Source of the DNA: Alphaproteobacteria bacterium
GTDB taxonomy: Bacteria > Pseudomonadota > Alphaproteobacteria > JAAEOK01
Direction: 5' to 3'
NCBI GenBank assembly: GCA_024244705.1
Contig: JAAEOK010000077.1
Location: 105,526-169,525 of the forward strand
Length of the DNA stretch: 64,000 nucleotides
This document shows, piece after piece, positions 9,374-18,561 of this stretch. Under the pieces are notes generated by a model, which was not told where the DNA came from, ran no database searches, and worked only from the letters and a program-made list of their open reading frames with translations. The translations under genes and the position numbers were made by a program. Within the stretch, counting starts at the first letter, position 1, and each line of letters opens with the position of its first letter.

Positions 9374-10083
9374 GGGGGCGGACCGGAATCGGCGATCGCA
9401 TTTCCGGCGATTTCATTTATCAGCTTCTTGAGAACCGCGACTTCGAAATCCTCGAAGCGGTCGGCCGTCAGGGCGAAAGACCCGGTGCCGCCGATCACAT
9501 TGTCGAGGTAGTAACGGTCGAGCAATTTGACGTCGCTCAAAATCGGCAGGCCGTTGATGACGATGCCGCTGGAGACGGCTTCGTCACGAGCCGCAACCGG
9601 GTGTTCGCCCTGATTTGAGCGGCCGTCGCCGGAGATGTCGATGGTCCAGCGCGGGCCGTCGAAAGGGTTATTGGGGAAAAGGCGAGTCGCATATCGAATC
9701 GCCGCGGCGATATCGGTTTGCCCGGTCAGGAACGTCCGCCTCGTGAGCGCGATTCTTTCGGCAAAACCAAGCGCGCTGGCCGCATCGTGCACACGGGTCC
9801 ATTCCACCGCCACGCGCTGCTCACGGGCACCGGACCAATGGACCAACGCGACGGCGACGCCATCGGGCGCCGCTTCGAAAATCGTATCGATTAGCGTCTG
9901 GTTGCGGAACGCCGCCGCGTAGCCTTCCATTTGAAAGCGGTATTCGCGGTACGAAACGCTCGACGAAGTGTCGACGGCCAACACCAATTCCTGATCGACG
10001 CGCTGCGCCGCCAGGCTCGGCGAGACAAGCCAGAGAATGATCGGCGCAAGGACCGCCAACGCAATACCGGAACGCGAAATCAT
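9307..10083 (-). CDS. DUF1194 (VWA-like) secreted protein
   Basis: Exported protein of 258 residues with an N-terminal signal segment (about 1-26, ending PSLAAQ). The core begins VDQELVLAVDTSSSVS, a MIDAS-type DxSxS metal site of a von Willebrand A fold, and DISGDGRSNQG supplies a second VWA-like acidic motif. This matches DUF1194 proteins, whose role is unknown. The gene lies downstream of the DUF1800/DUF1501 pair on the same strand, with a gap of about 60 bases. Confidence 0.85.
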   Translation of the reverse strand: MISRSGIALAVLAPIILWLVSPSLAAQRVDQELVLAVDTSSSVSYREYRFQMEGYAAAFRNQTLIDTIFEAAPDGVAVALVHWSGAREQRVAVEWTRVHDAASALGFAERIALTRRTFLTGQTDIAAAIRYATRLFPNNPFDGPRWTIDISGDGRSNQGEHPVAARDEAVSSGIVINGLPILSDVKLLDRYYLDNVIGGTGSFALTADRFEDFEVAVLKKLINEIAGNAIADSGPPPYSAESTPAMKLTRLSPSDRLR

Positions 10084-10143
10084 GGCCGCCGCAGGATGGC
10101 ACCGCCACCGCGGCAGCGCTACCCTCGTCGAGGGCGCAGTATG

Positions 10144-11313
10144 TCAGGGCAGCACCAGACCCGGCATAGGACGCGCGCCGCCGCTGTCCGGAAAAACGGA
10201 GCGGTCGAGCGCCGCGTTCCCGACGCTCAGGTGATCGGCCAGGATGCCTTTGAAAACCGAACGCAAATCGAGGGTCGGCCGCAGGTCGCGACCCTCGTGC
10301 AGGTCGCCGGACGCCAGTCCCGGCCAATCCGCGACCACCCGCCCGCCGCGTACGCCGCCGCCGACCATCAGCGCCACCCCGGCGGTGCCGTGATCGGTGC
10401 CACCGGTACCGTTCGCCGCCGCCGTCCGTCCAAACTCGGTAACCGCCACGACCACCGTTTCCGGCCAGGCGCTTCCCAGGGCGAGCCTCAGCTTGTCGAG
10501 CCCGGCGTCGAGCCCGGCCAAATTGTTGGCCAGACGGCCGCGCACGGTGCCCTGGTTGGCATGGGTGTCCCAGCCGCCCATTTCCATGACCGCGAGCCGG
10601 GGGCCCGACGGCTCGGACAGCATCCGGCCGGCAACCGTCGCCATGGTGCCGAACGCCGCCGCACCCCGGCCCGGACGGCGGCCGTCCATGGCGCCGCCCA
10701 TGTCTTGGGTCCGCATCGCCTCGGCGAAGGCCGGGCCGAAGACCGGGTCGTTGCTGTACAGGTCGCCAAGCCGTTCGAAAAAGGCCTCGTCCGGCGTCGG
10801 CAGCACCGAAGGCGCCCAGTTGGCGACGGCGATATCGCCGCGCAGCACCAGGGGCACGGTCTGGCCGACGGCGAGTGCGGCCGCACCGCTGCCGCCCAGC
10901 GCCGCCACCGTGCGGTTGAGCCAACCGTCGGTTGCCGCATGGGGGCGTGTGGTGCCGTTTTCGAGCAGGTCCTGACCGTCGAAATGGGAACGGTTGCGGT
11001 ACGGCGACGCGGTGGCATGGATCGCCAGCATTTCACCCCGGGCGTAGGCGGCATGAAGTTTCTCGAGTGACGGATGAAGAGCGAAAAACCCGTCGAGCGG
11101 CAAGGCCTCGTTGGCGGACAAGGCCAAGGCGCCCCGCCGGGCGCCGTATTGCGGATCGCCGACCGGCGGCACCGCCGCCAGGCCGTCGAGGCCACCGCGT
11201 AAAACGACCAGAACGAATCGATGGGCGCCCGGGACCTGAGCGAGGGATAGCCGCGGCAGCGATAGGGCGGCGGCAGCGGCGAAGGATTTGAGCACGGTGC
11301 GGCGGCTCGGCAT
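10144..11313 (-). CDS. DUF1501 twin-arginine exported protein
   Basis: Exported protein of about 389 residues. The N-terminus has a twin-arginine signal (SRRTVLKSFAAAAALSLPRL). The mature part carries VVLRGGLDGLAAVPPVGD, EMGGWDTHANQG and AVTEFGRTAAANGTGGTDHG, the metal/hydrolase-like motifs of DUF1501. An ATG at 11322 overlaps the upstream DUF1800 stop as ATGA, but the GGAG site sits nine bases before the ATG at 11313, so that start is preferred. DUF1501 and DUF1800 genes are commonly paired, as here; the activity of the pair is unknown. Confidence 0.88.
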   Translation of the reverse strand: MPSRRTVLKSFAAAAALSLPRLSLAQVPGAHRFVLVVLRGGLDGLAAVPPVGDPQYGARRGALALSANEALPLDGFFALHPSLEKLHAAYARGEMLAIHATASPYRNRSHFDGQDLLENGTTRPHAATDGWLNRTVAALGGSGAAALAVGQTVPLVLRGDIAVANWAPSVLPTPDEAFFERLGDLYSNDPVFGPAFAEAMRTQDMGGAMDGRRPGRGAAAFGTMATVAGRMLSEPSGPRLAVMEMGGWDTHANQGTVRGRLANNLAGLDAGLDKLRLALGSAWPETVVVAVTEFGRTAAANGTGGTDHGTAGVALMVGGGVRGGRVVADWPGLASGDLHEGRDLRPTLDLRSVFKGILADHLSVGNAALDRSVFPDSGGARPMPGLVLP

Positions 11314-11318
11314 GGCAT

Positions 11319-12647
11319 TCATCTCCGCTGGAATTCGGGACTGGCCAGGAGCAGCGCGAACGCCTGCTGGCTGTCGGCCGCCCGAGCGATGGCCTGGCGC
11401 GTGGCCGGGGAAACGACCGGGCCTATGGTCTGATCCATGACCGGCCCGGGCGGCACGGCCCCGCCGGTCCGTTCGGCGACCGCGTAGGCCCATTCGATCC
11501 GGTGCATCAGGGCATTCGGGCCCAGCCACGCCTCCGCCGTATCCGGCCAACCCGCCGGAGACGGCGCGTCGAAAGGCGCTTGGCCGAGCAGACTCAAGGA
11601 CTCGACCAATCGTTTGCTGGCGCCGGTAAACCCGACCGGTCTCAGCGCCGAGACGACATAGTCATTGGGACTCTTGATCTTGGCCAACGGCTGCTGCCAC
11701 GCCTCGGGCGCGGCGATCAACCCGCGCGCCATCGCGCCGAGGTCGCCATCGGTGTCGAGAAACAGGCGTGCCAGCCGGTTGACGGCGGTGGCCGGCGGAT
11801 CATCGGCGATGAAATGGCGGGCGAGTTTGGTCGCGATATGGTGCGCCGTAGCCGGGTGCCGCGCCAGGTCGAACAGCGCCCGCCGGCCCTCCTCCTCGCC
11901 GCCTTCCGCATAGTTCCGGCCGAGCAGGGACTTCGCCCCCGGCTCGTGCGCCAGGTCATAGAACCGAAAGGTCCCGCTATTCGCCTCGCCGCGGCGTCCC
12001 GCCGACCACCCGGTGAGGATTCGCGCCAGCGCTTCGACGTCGCGTTGGCCGTAACCGCCGTCGACACCGAGGGTATGGAGTTCGAGGATTTCGCGGGCCA
12101 GGTTCTCGTTGAGTCCTTTGTCGCGGCGGCGCCCGACGACGGAATTGGGGCCAAAGGATAGATGGTTGTCGAGGTAGTAGAGCATCGCCGGGTGTTGAGT
12201 GACGGCGAGCAGCATGTCCGCGAACCTGCCGCCGACATGGGGCCGAATCGCCTCGCGCTCGTAGGCGCCGGCGACACCACTGAGCAGCGGCTTGCGGATC
12301 GACACCGTGAAGTGATTGCTCCAAAAGGCGACCAAACGCTCGACCAACGGCGCATCGCTGCGGATCGCGGCCAATGTACGCGCACCGGCCTCGTCCATGT
12401 AGAGTTGGCGCATGCGCCGCTTGGTCTCCTTTAAATCATCCCGGTCGCGCTTTCTCCCGCCCTTTTGGAATTGCTTGACGATTTCGGGAGTGCGCTGGAA
12501 ATCGCGCAATTCGGCCGGCACGCGGCCGGCTGCTCCGAGCTGGGTCTCGAGCACCTGTTGCGGCGCCGGCGCCAGTTTCTCCAGTTCCCCCGGGCCGGGG
12601 CCCAAGCCAAAGCGGGTGGCGGCGATGAAAGCGGCGGTCGTGCTCAT
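11319..12647 (-). CDS. DUF1800 domain protein
   Basis: Protein of about 442 residues beginning STTAAFIAATRFGLGPGPGE. The DUF1800 hallmarks are present: LVAFWSNHFTVS, LDNHLSFGPNSVVGRRRDKG, NLARE, LHTLGVDGGY and a C-terminal helical part. Its stop codon overlaps an ATG of the DUF1501 gene, so the two are translationally coupled. The frame is open to a GTG at 12662, and no strong ribosome site decides the start. The function of the family is not established. Confidence 0.87.
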   Translation of the reverse strand: MSTTAAFIAATRFGLGPGPGELEKLAPAPQQVLETQLGAAGRVPAELRDFQRTPEIVKQFQKGGRKRDRDDLKETKRRMRQLYMDEAGARTLAAIRSDAPLVERLVAFWSNHFTVSIRKPLLSGVAGAYEREAIRPHVGGRFADMLLAVTQHPAMLYYLDNHLSFGPNSVVGRRRDKGLNENLAREILELHTLGVDGGYGQRDVEALARILTGWSAGRRGEANSGTFRFYDLAHEPGAKSLLGRNYAEGGEEEGRRALFDLARHPATAHHIATKLARHFIADDPPATAVNRLARLFLDTDGDLGAMARGLIAAPEAWQQPLAKIKSPNDYVVSALRPVGFTGASKRLVESLSLLGQAPFDAPSPAGWPDTAEAWLGPNALMHRIEWAYAVAERTGGAVPPGPVMDQTIGPVVSPATRQAIARAADSQQAFALLLASPEFQRR

Positions 12648-12709
12648 CGGGGTTGGTCGCACCTCGAAATTCGCGGTCCCATCCTGATATCACGGGCGAC
12701 GCCCAATTT

Positions 12710-13633
12710 TCATGCGCGCACGCGCAATCGACCCCGGACCTTGCGCTCCCGTATCGAAAGGTAGATTCCGCTGGCGATGAGAATGAAGATCCCGACCCAG
12801 GTCCAACCATCCGGAAAATTTCCGAAAACGAGGTAGCCGATCACCGCCGCGCTGACGATCTCGGCATAGCCATAGGGCGCCAGAAACGATGCCGGGGCCT
12901 GCTCGTAAGCCTTGATGATAAAGAAATGGCCGCTCGCCGCGGTCGCCCCGAGCAGCACCATCCACCCGATGTCGCCGCCCCGCGGCGTGACCCACTCGAA
13001 CGGCATCACCGCGCTCATGACGATTGCGCCGAGCAAGGCCGTATAGGTCAGTGTCACCAGCGGCGGCGCCGTGCGTGACAGCCGGCGGGTCGCGATCGCA
13101 TAAAGCGCATAACAGAGGCCGGCGCCGAGGGCGAAAACGGCACCCTCCTCGAAGACGCCGGCACCGGGCCTGATGATGATGCAGACGCCGACGAAGCCGA
13201 TCGCGACCGTGGTCCATCGCCGGATGCCGACCGTTTCCTTGAGCAGCAATGCCGACAGCAGGGTGACGACCATCGGCGAAACGAAGAAGATGCCCAGGGT
13301 GTCGGCGATCGGCAGAGTCTTGAGGGCGGCGAAAAAGCAAATCGTCGCGCCGAGCAGGAAGCCGCCGCGAATGACTTGAAGCACCGGGTTCGGCGGCCAT
13401 AACCCGCGCCAGCCATAGCGCCACAGCGCGAATGGCGCCAGCAACAGAAAGTGAAAAAAGAACCGCGCCCAGACCACCTCGAGGACCGGATAGGTCGCGG
13501 CGAGATGCTTGGCGATGGCATCGAGCCCGGGAATGATGGTGTAGGCGACCAGCAACAGGCCGACGCCGAGGAGCGGGCGATCGCCGGCGGCGACCACATG
13601 AGTGTCCCGACCCGGCGGCAGAGAGACGGTCAT
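12710..13633 (-). CDS. DMT-superfamily EamA transporter
   Basis: Inner-membrane transporter of 307 residues with about ten predicted membrane segments in two EamA repeats. The first repeat has YPVLEVVWARFFFHFLLL and the second has ALGAGLCYALYAIATRRL, and a basic C-terminal tail follows. Typical roles are metabolite or drug export; the substrate cannot be read. It is more distant from the tandem EamA pair at 23.3-25.2 kb than those two are from each other. It lies on the same strand as, and just downstream of, the sterol-desaturase-like gene. Confidence 0.9.
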   Translation of the reverse strand: MTVSLPPGRDTHVVAAGDRPLLGVGLLLVAYTIIPGLDAIAKHLAATYPVLEVVWARFFFHFLLLAPFALWRYGWRGLWPPNPVLQVIRGGFLLGATICFFAALKTLPIADTLGIFFVSPMVVTLLSALLLKETVGIRRWTTVAIGFVGVCIIIRPGAGVFEEGAVFALGAGLCYALYAIATRRLSRTAPPLVTLTYTALLGAIVMSAVMPFEWVTPRGGDIGWMVLLGATAASGHFFIIKAYEQAPASFLAPYGYAEIVSAAVIGYLVFGNFPDGWTWVGIFILIASGIYLSIRERKVRGRLRVRA

Positions 13634-13670
13634 CGGGCGAAATGCGGCGGACGCCGTGCCGGTCCCGGCC

Positions 13671-14537
13671 CTACTCGGCGGCGGGCGCGGTCGGGCGTCG
13701 CGACCGAAAGGGGTAGGTCACCTGACCCAGCAGCGAGGCCGGCATGGAATCGTGGATTCCGATCTCGGCCGGCGGACGCCGGTCGGGATTGATGTAAGTG
13801 CCGAAGATCTGATCGAACAGCATCAGATTCTCGCCGTAGTTGCGGTTGCCCTCCTCGGGCACCATCGAATGGTGCCAGCGGTGAAGTTCCGGGGTGTTGA
13901 AGACATAACTCAGGATGCCGCCGCGCATCGCGATATTGCAATGGGTCAGCACACCGATATAGGCGGTGATCGCGCTGACCCACATGATCACCGATTCCGG
14001 AGCGCCGACGAGGAATGCCACGGCCAGGCCGAAGCTCGTGCTGACGATCGTATCGACGAAGTGGAAGCGGCCGGTGTTGACCACCCACAAACGCTTGGCG
14101 CTATGGTGGATGGCATGGAATCGCCACAGCAGCGGCCATTCGTGGGCCAGCCGGTGGGCCCAGTAGAAGCCGAATTCGGCCGCGACCAGGCCGATCAGAA
14201 TCTGCGCCCACAACGGCCATTCGCCCGGCCACCACGTGGCGCCGGTCGGCGACACCATCTCGGTGGCGCCGATCATCGCCAGCGATACGACCAGGACCTG
14301 GACCGCCGTCTTGCTGAGCAGGGTATGGCCGAGATCTGCGACCAGTTGTCCGTCATAGGACAACCATCGCTCTTCGTGGGGCATGACCCGCTCGAGGATG
14401 AGAAGAACACCCGCCAGAGTGAGATAGCTCAAGTTGAAGGCAATGACCGGATGGCCGAAAACGAAGCCGACAGACAGCGCGCTGATCGCAATGCCGAGTA
14501 GCAATGGCCAGATGACGTACGAGATGACCGTCCGCAT
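13671..14537 (-). CDS. Sterol desaturase / fatty acid hydroxylase family membrane protein
   Basis: Membrane di-iron enzyme of 288 residues. It has the histidine boxes HRLAHEW (HxxxH), HAIHHSAK (HxxHH) and HRWHHS (HxxHH), embedded among four or more membrane segments. These ligate the iron pair in this superfamily, which hydroxylates or desaturates lipids. The ATG at 14537 is chosen because AGGGG lies immediately upstream and the protein then begins directly with a membrane segment. The physiological lipid substrate is unknown. Confidence 0.9.
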   Translation of the reverse strand: MRTVISYVIWPLLLGIAISALSVGFVFGHPVIAFNLSYLTLAGVLLILERVMPHEERWLSYDGQLVADLGHTLLSKTAVQVLVVSLAMIGATEMVSPTGATWWPGEWPLWAQILIGLVAAEFGFYWAHRLAHEWPLLWRFHAIHHSAKRLWVVNTGRFHFVDTIVSTSFGLAVAFLVGAPESVIMWVSAITAYIGVLTHCNIAMRGGILSYVFNTPELHRWHHSMVPEEGNRNYGENLMLFDQIFGTYINPDRRPPAEIGIHDSMPASLLGQVTYPFRSRRPTAPAAE

Positions 14538-14661
14538 TCCCCTCTTCCCACTCGACCCCCGCTGGGCGCTCAGCCACACGTTTTTACCGGCGGTCCCGGT
14601 CCGGGGTCCACAAAAAATATGCGATGGCGGCCCTATTCCCAAGACCGCGCCATCCGATATG

Positions 14662-15021
14662 ATGTCGATCATGGAAACCGACGCGGCCGCGGACGCCGGT
14701 AAATACGAGAACCGCCTGTTGGCGCGCAAGGACGAACTCGAGCAGCTTGTCGACGCGACATCGGCGGAGCGCGCGACGGTCGAACTCGACCAGCAGCGGC
14801 AAGGCCGGTTGTCCCGGATGGATGCGCTTCAAGCCCAGGCCATGGCCAACGAGGCGGCGCGGCGGCGCCTCGTCGAGCTGGAGCGCATCGACAACGCGCT
14901 CAAGCGATGCGCCGCCGGAGACTACGGGTACTGCGTCGCCTGCGAGGAACCGATTCCGGCGGCCCGCCTCGATTTCGACCCGGCGATCGCGACCTGCGTC
15001 AATTGCGCGCGCGGGGGGTAG
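14662..15021 (+). CDS. DksA/TraR-family C4 zinc-finger protein
   Basis: Small RNA-polymerase-binding-type protein of about 119 residues. A long charged coiled coil occupies residues 15-80. It is followed by a four-Cys zinc finger, C91-x2-C94 and C112-x2-C115, as in DksA/TraR proteins. The DxxDxA tip of true DksA is not obvious in the coiled coil, so this is probably a TraR/YbiI-like paralogue rather than DksA itself. The start is uncertain among ATGs at 14659, 14662 and 14671. Two genes follow closely on the same strand (25- and 5-base gaps), suggesting an operon. Confidence 0.82.
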   Translation: MSIMETDAAADAGKYENRLLARKDELEQLVDATSAERATVELDQQRQGRLSRMDALQAQAMANEAARRRLVELERIDNALKRCAAGDYGYCVACEEPIPAARLDFDPAIATCVNCARGG

Positions 15022-15046
15022 TTATGTTGCGAGCACCGCAACCAGC

Positions 15047-15448
15047 ATGAGCACGACACCGGCGATAACCCCGCGGGACGATCGGGCGACCCTCAAATAC
15101 ACGGCCGCGCTGTTCGCCGCCGCGGCGGCGGCCGGTATCGCCGGCTATGCCGTGATCGGCTGGCTTGGCGTCGGTCTGGTCGGATTGTTTGGACTGTGGT
15201 TCGTCAACGATCATCGGATGGTACAAAGCGACGAAGACGGCGACATCGCCTATCCGGACTATCGCCGCACGCCCTACGCCGACGCCCTCTATGAGCAGGC
15301 CCGTGCCAACCACCTTCGCCAATTGGCAGCCGAGGGCAAGCGCCAGGAGGACATCGCCGCCGAGCGCGCCTTCCTGCGCTATCTCAAGAACACGGTCTTT
15401 CTGTCGGTGATGGCGTTCGGCCTCGGCATGACAATGCTACACGGATAG
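15047..15448 (+). CDS. Small membrane protein of unknown function
   Basis: Protein of 133 residues that I do not recognise. Two hydrophobic segments lie near the N-terminus (about residues 15-50, Ala/Gly-rich). An acidic stretch with SDEDGDIAYPDYRRTPYAD follows, then a charged helix (about 80-110), then a C-terminal hydrophobic segment. The ATG at 15047 follows the DksA-like gene by 25 bases, and the transaminase starts 5 bases after the stop, so the three are probably one transcript. Codon use looks like that of its neighbours. Confidence 0.65.
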   Translation: MSTTPAITPRDDRATLKYTAALFAAAAAAGIAGYAVIGWLGVGLVGLFGLWFVNDHRMVQSDEDGDIAYPDYRRTPYADALYEQARANHLRQLAAEGKRQEDIAAERAFLRYLKNTVFLSVMAFGLGMTMLHG

Positions 15449-15453
15449 GAACG

Positions 15454-16380
15454 ATGAACGATCTCGCCGCCCCCGCGTCCACCGCCGCCGCGATCCGCTA
15501 TCCGAACGGTATCGCCTTCTGCGATGGCACTTTTTGTCCCATGTCGGAGGCCAAGATCTCCGTCCTCGATTGGGGGTTCCTGCGCTCCGATGCGACCTAC
15601 GACGTGGTCCACGTGTGGCGCCGGCGCTTTTTCCGCCTCGACCTCCATCTCGACCGCTTCCTCAATTCCCTGGCCAAACTCCGGCTAACGGTACCCTATG
15701 ACCGCGACGAGATCGCCGCCATCCTGGCCGAGTGCGTGCGCCGCTCGGGGCTCGACGACGCCTATGTCGAGATGATCTGCACCCGCGGCGTGTCACCGAC
15801 CTTCAGCCGCGATCCGCGCGATGCCGTCAACCGCTTCATCGCCTTCGCCATTCCCTTCGGCTGGATCGCCGACGAGGAACAGCGGGCGCGGGGTCTCGAC
15901 ATCGCCATCAGCCGGGTGCCGCGCATTCCTCCCGAATCGGTCGACCCGACGGTCAAGAACTACCACTGGCTCGATCTCGTCGCCGGCATGTTCGAGGCCT
16001 ACGACAGGGGCGCCGAGAACGTCGTGCTGGTCGACCTCGCCGGCAATCTAAGCGAGGGCCCGGGGTTCAATCTGTTCGTCGTCAAGGACGGCCGCGTCGC
16101 CACACCGGTGCGCGGCGTGCTGCAGGGGATTACCCGGCAGACCGCCCTCGATCTTTGCGCCGAGCTGGGCATCGCCGCCGAGCAGGGCGTGGTCGACATA
16201 CCGTCGGTCCTGGACGCCGACGAAATCTTCATCACCTCCACCGCCGGCGGCATCATGCCGGTCACCCGGGTCGACGGCGGAGCGATCGGTGACGGCCGGC
16301 CGGGGCCCGTGACCCGGGAGCTGACCGAGCTTTATTGGCGCAAGCACGACGACCCGGCATGGACGACGCCGATCGACTGA
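15454..16380 (+). CDS. PLP fold-type IV aminotransferase, (R)-selective amine transaminase-like
   Basis: Class IV (BCAT/D-amino-acid fold) PLP enzyme of 308 residues. The Schiff-base Lys is in DPTVKNYHWLDLV. The phosphate-binding elements are GNLSEGPGFNLFVVKDG and TSTAGGIMPVTRVDG. The substrate-pocket segment TYDVVHVWRRRFFRLDLHLD resembles my recollection of fungal (R)-selective amine transaminases more than branched-chain or D-alanine aminotransferases. Plausible substrates are therefore primary amines or branched oxo acids. The narrower call needs alignment with characterised members; the family call is safe. Confidence 0.88.
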   Translation: MNDLAAPASTAAAIRYPNGIAFCDGTFCPMSEAKISVLDWGFLRSDATYDVVHVWRRRFFRLDLHLDRFLNSLAKLRLTVPYDRDEIAAILAECVRRSGLDDAYVEMICTRGVSPTFSRDPRDAVNRFIAFAIPFGWIADEEQRARGLDIAISRVPRIPPESVDPTVKNYHWLDLVAGMFEAYDRGAENVVLVDLAGNLSEGPGFNLFVVKDGRVATPVRGVLQGITRQTALDLCAELGIAAEQGVVDIPSVLDADEIFITSTAGGIMPVTRVDGGAIGDGRPGPVTRELTELYWRKHDDPAWTTPID

Positions 16381-16384
16381 CCGG

Positions 16385-17014
16385 TCACGAAAACGCGCCG
16401 CTGTTCTTGATCCCGTCGAGGATGAACTGGGCGGCGAGCGCGGCCAGCAGGACGCCGAAGACGCGGGTGATGACATTGAGCGCGGTGCGGCTGAGAAACC
16501 GGTGGATTTGTGTCGCGCCCAACAACACGACCAACGCCAACACCATAATGCCGATCATGACACCGATCACGACCGCCTGCTTGGCGTAATCGTCCTCGAC
16601 ATTTCCCATCAACAGAACGATGGCACCGAGCGCGCCGGGGCCGGCGAGGAGCGGCGTCGCCAGCGGAAAAACGGAGACGTCGGTCCGGGTCGTGGCTTCG
16701 GCGGCTTCATCGGCAGTGGTGCTCGAAGCGGTCGACACCCGGCCGAAAACCATATCGATCGCCATCAACATCAGCAGGATACCGCCGCCGACGCGCAGGC
16801 CGGACAACGTGACGCCGAGCCGCTCGAGCACGAAGTCGCCGCCGAGTGCGAAGACGAGGAGAATTCCGGTCGCGATCAGAGCGCCGCGGATCGCCATGTG
16901 GCGGCGATCCCGGGCGGACGCGTTGGCGGTGATGGCGGCGAACACCACCGCCGCATCGATCGGGCCGATCGTCGCGAACAGCGTGGTGAAGGCGACCAGG
17001 GCGAGATCGAACAT
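16385..17014 (-). CDS. MarC-family integral membrane protein
   Basis: Inner-membrane protein of 209 residues with about six membrane segments. It begins FDLALVAFTTLFATIGPIDA and has the GGGILLMLMAIDMVFG and PLATPLLAGPGAL segments typical of MarC (UPF0056). The acidic loop between segments 3 and 4 (about residues 95-120) is Thr/Glu-rich. The role of the family is not established despite its name. The start at 17014 gives the standard N-terminus; the frame is open a further 63 bases. It converges with the transaminase gene (4-base gap). Confidence 0.88.
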   Translation of the reverse strand: MFDLALVAFTTLFATIGPIDAAVVFAAITANASARDRRHMAIRGALIATGILLVFALGGDFVLERLGVTLSGLRVGGGILLMLMAIDMVFGRVSTASSTTADEAAEATTRTDVSVFPLATPLLAGPGALGAIVLLMGNVEDDYAKQAVVIGVMIGIMVLALVVLLGATQIHRFLSRTALNVITRVFGVLLAALAAQFILDGIKNSGAFS

Positions 17015-17160
17015 CGTGGTGGGCCTCGGTGGAGCGTAGTTCCGCCTCTCGATATCAGGGGCATCGGGGCGGAACAACCCCGATTTCCAATCTTACCGCT
17101 CGAACGCATCGCCCGAACTTCGAGTTCGCGATTTCCCGCCTAGGCACTATCGTCAGGGCG

Positions 17161-18537
17161 ATGGGTAGGTCGCTGGTGGTCTCGGTTCGCACCCGCGCGG
17201 CGCAAGCGATTGGCATCGCTCTTCTGGCGTTGGTCGCGGCGGCGCTCGGCGGCTGCGAGACCGATCCCGGCCAGCAGCGGATTTGCGTCCGCGCCACCGC
17301 GTTGTTCGCCGCGCCCGGTGGATACGTCGAGATCCAGGGTGCGACGCCGGCCGAGGATCCCGACTACCATATCCGAATCGATTACCGTTCAATCGCAGCG
17401 GATGGACGGGCCACCGACCGCGTCGTCGCCTGTGCCTTCGCCGGCAGCGGGTTCGGTTCCGGACGGTTCGATCTGATCGGCATCTGGACCAGCCACCGGG
17501 GGGCGTTGTCGCCGCGCGAACTGTTTTGGGCCAAACGGGTACTCGATTTGAAGCCCCTCGGCGATGTCGCGGTCGAAGCGACCAAGTCGGACGTGATCGA
17601 TAGGCCGGGTCCGGCGCTCGAATTCCTCTATCTGCTGCAGCAACTGATCAATGCCCTGGTCCTGGGTTCGGTCTATGGCCTCGTCGCCGTCAGCTTCACC
17701 CTGGTCTATGGCATCATCGGCAAGATCAACTTCGCCTTCGGCGAGATTTACATGATCGGTGCCGTCGGGACGGTGCTGTGGACGGTCTTTTTCGCCGCCC
17801 TCGGCGGAGCCGGCTTGGCCGTATCCCTGGCCGCGGTATTCGTCCTGGCCGCGGCGACGGCGGGGCTCTACGGCTGGGCCAGCGAGCGGCTCGTGTTTCG
17901 GCCGCTGCGCCGGGTGCACTCGCACGCCCCGCTGATTGCCGCGATCGGTCTTGTGCTGTTCCTGCAGGAATATGTCCGTCTCCTCCATACCGGACGCGAT
18001 TTCTGGCTTGCGGCCAACTTCAGCGACGGCTTCGTACTCGCCGAAGCCGACGGCTTCACGCTCTACGCCTCGCCGAAACAGCTCTGGATTCTGAGCCTGA
18101 CGCTTTTGGTTTACGGCATCCTCGCCTACATCCGGGCACGGACCGGATTCGGCCGCGCCCAACGCGCCTGCGCCGACGATACCGCGCTCGCCGAGTTGCT
18201 CGGGGTCGACGTCGATCGGGTCGTCGCCGGCACATTTGCCCTTGGCGGAGTCTGCGCCGGCATCGCCGGTTTCATCATCGTCGAATATTACGGCGTGGCG
18301 AATTTCTTCATGGGCTTGATCATCGGCTTCAAGGCGCTGACCGCGGCCATTGTCGGCGGCATCGGATCGGTCACCGGCGCCCTGTGGGGGGCCATGATCC
18401 TGGCCATGCTGGAGGTCTTCTGGTCGGCCTATCTCGATACCGCATGGAAGGACGTCGCCGTCTTCGGGCTGTTGATCGTGGTCTTGATATTCCGCCCTGA
18501 CGGCCTGCTCGGCGTGCCCCGCGGGCGCGGCGATTGA
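17161..18537 (+). CDS. LivH-like branched-chain amino acid ABC permease with extra N-terminal domain
   Basis: Polytopic permease of the LivH/LivM family, 458 residues. From about residue 155 it has the LivH pattern: NALVLGSVYGLVAVSFTLVY, NFAFGEIYMIGA, a region near 315-330 and GFKALTAAIVGGIGSVTGA near the C-terminus. In front of it are about 150 extra residues: a hydrophobic segment ending in a lipobox-like LGGC (residues 33-36), then a soluble, probably periplasmic domain with YHIRIDYRSIAADGR. No LivM, LivG, LivF or binding-protein gene is adjacent. The ATG at 17161 starts just before the signal-like segment. Confidence 0.85.
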   Translation: MGRSLVVSVRTRAAQAIGIALLALVAAALGGCETDPGQQRICVRATALFAAPGGYVEIQGATPAEDPDYHIRIDYRSIAADGRATDRVVACAFAGSGFGSGRFDLIGIWTSHRGALSPRELFWAKRVLDLKPLGDVAVEATKSDVIDRPGPALEFLYLLQQLINALVLGSVYGLVAVSFTLVYGIIGKINFAFGEIYMIGAVGTVLWTVFFAALGGAGLAVSLAAVFVLAAATAGLYGWASERLVFRPLRRVHSHAPLIAAIGLVLFLQEYVRLLHTGRDFWLAANFSDGFVLAEADGFTLYASPKQLWILSLTLLVYGILAYIRARTGFGRAQRACADDTALAELLGVDVDRVVAGTFALGGVCAGIAGFIIVEYYGVANFFMGLIIGFKALTAAIVGGIGSVTGALWGAMILAMLEVFWSAYLDTAWKDVAVFGLLIVVLIFRPDGLLGVPRGRGD

Positions 18538-18561
18538 TGGCCTCGGGCGCCCGACCCTATT

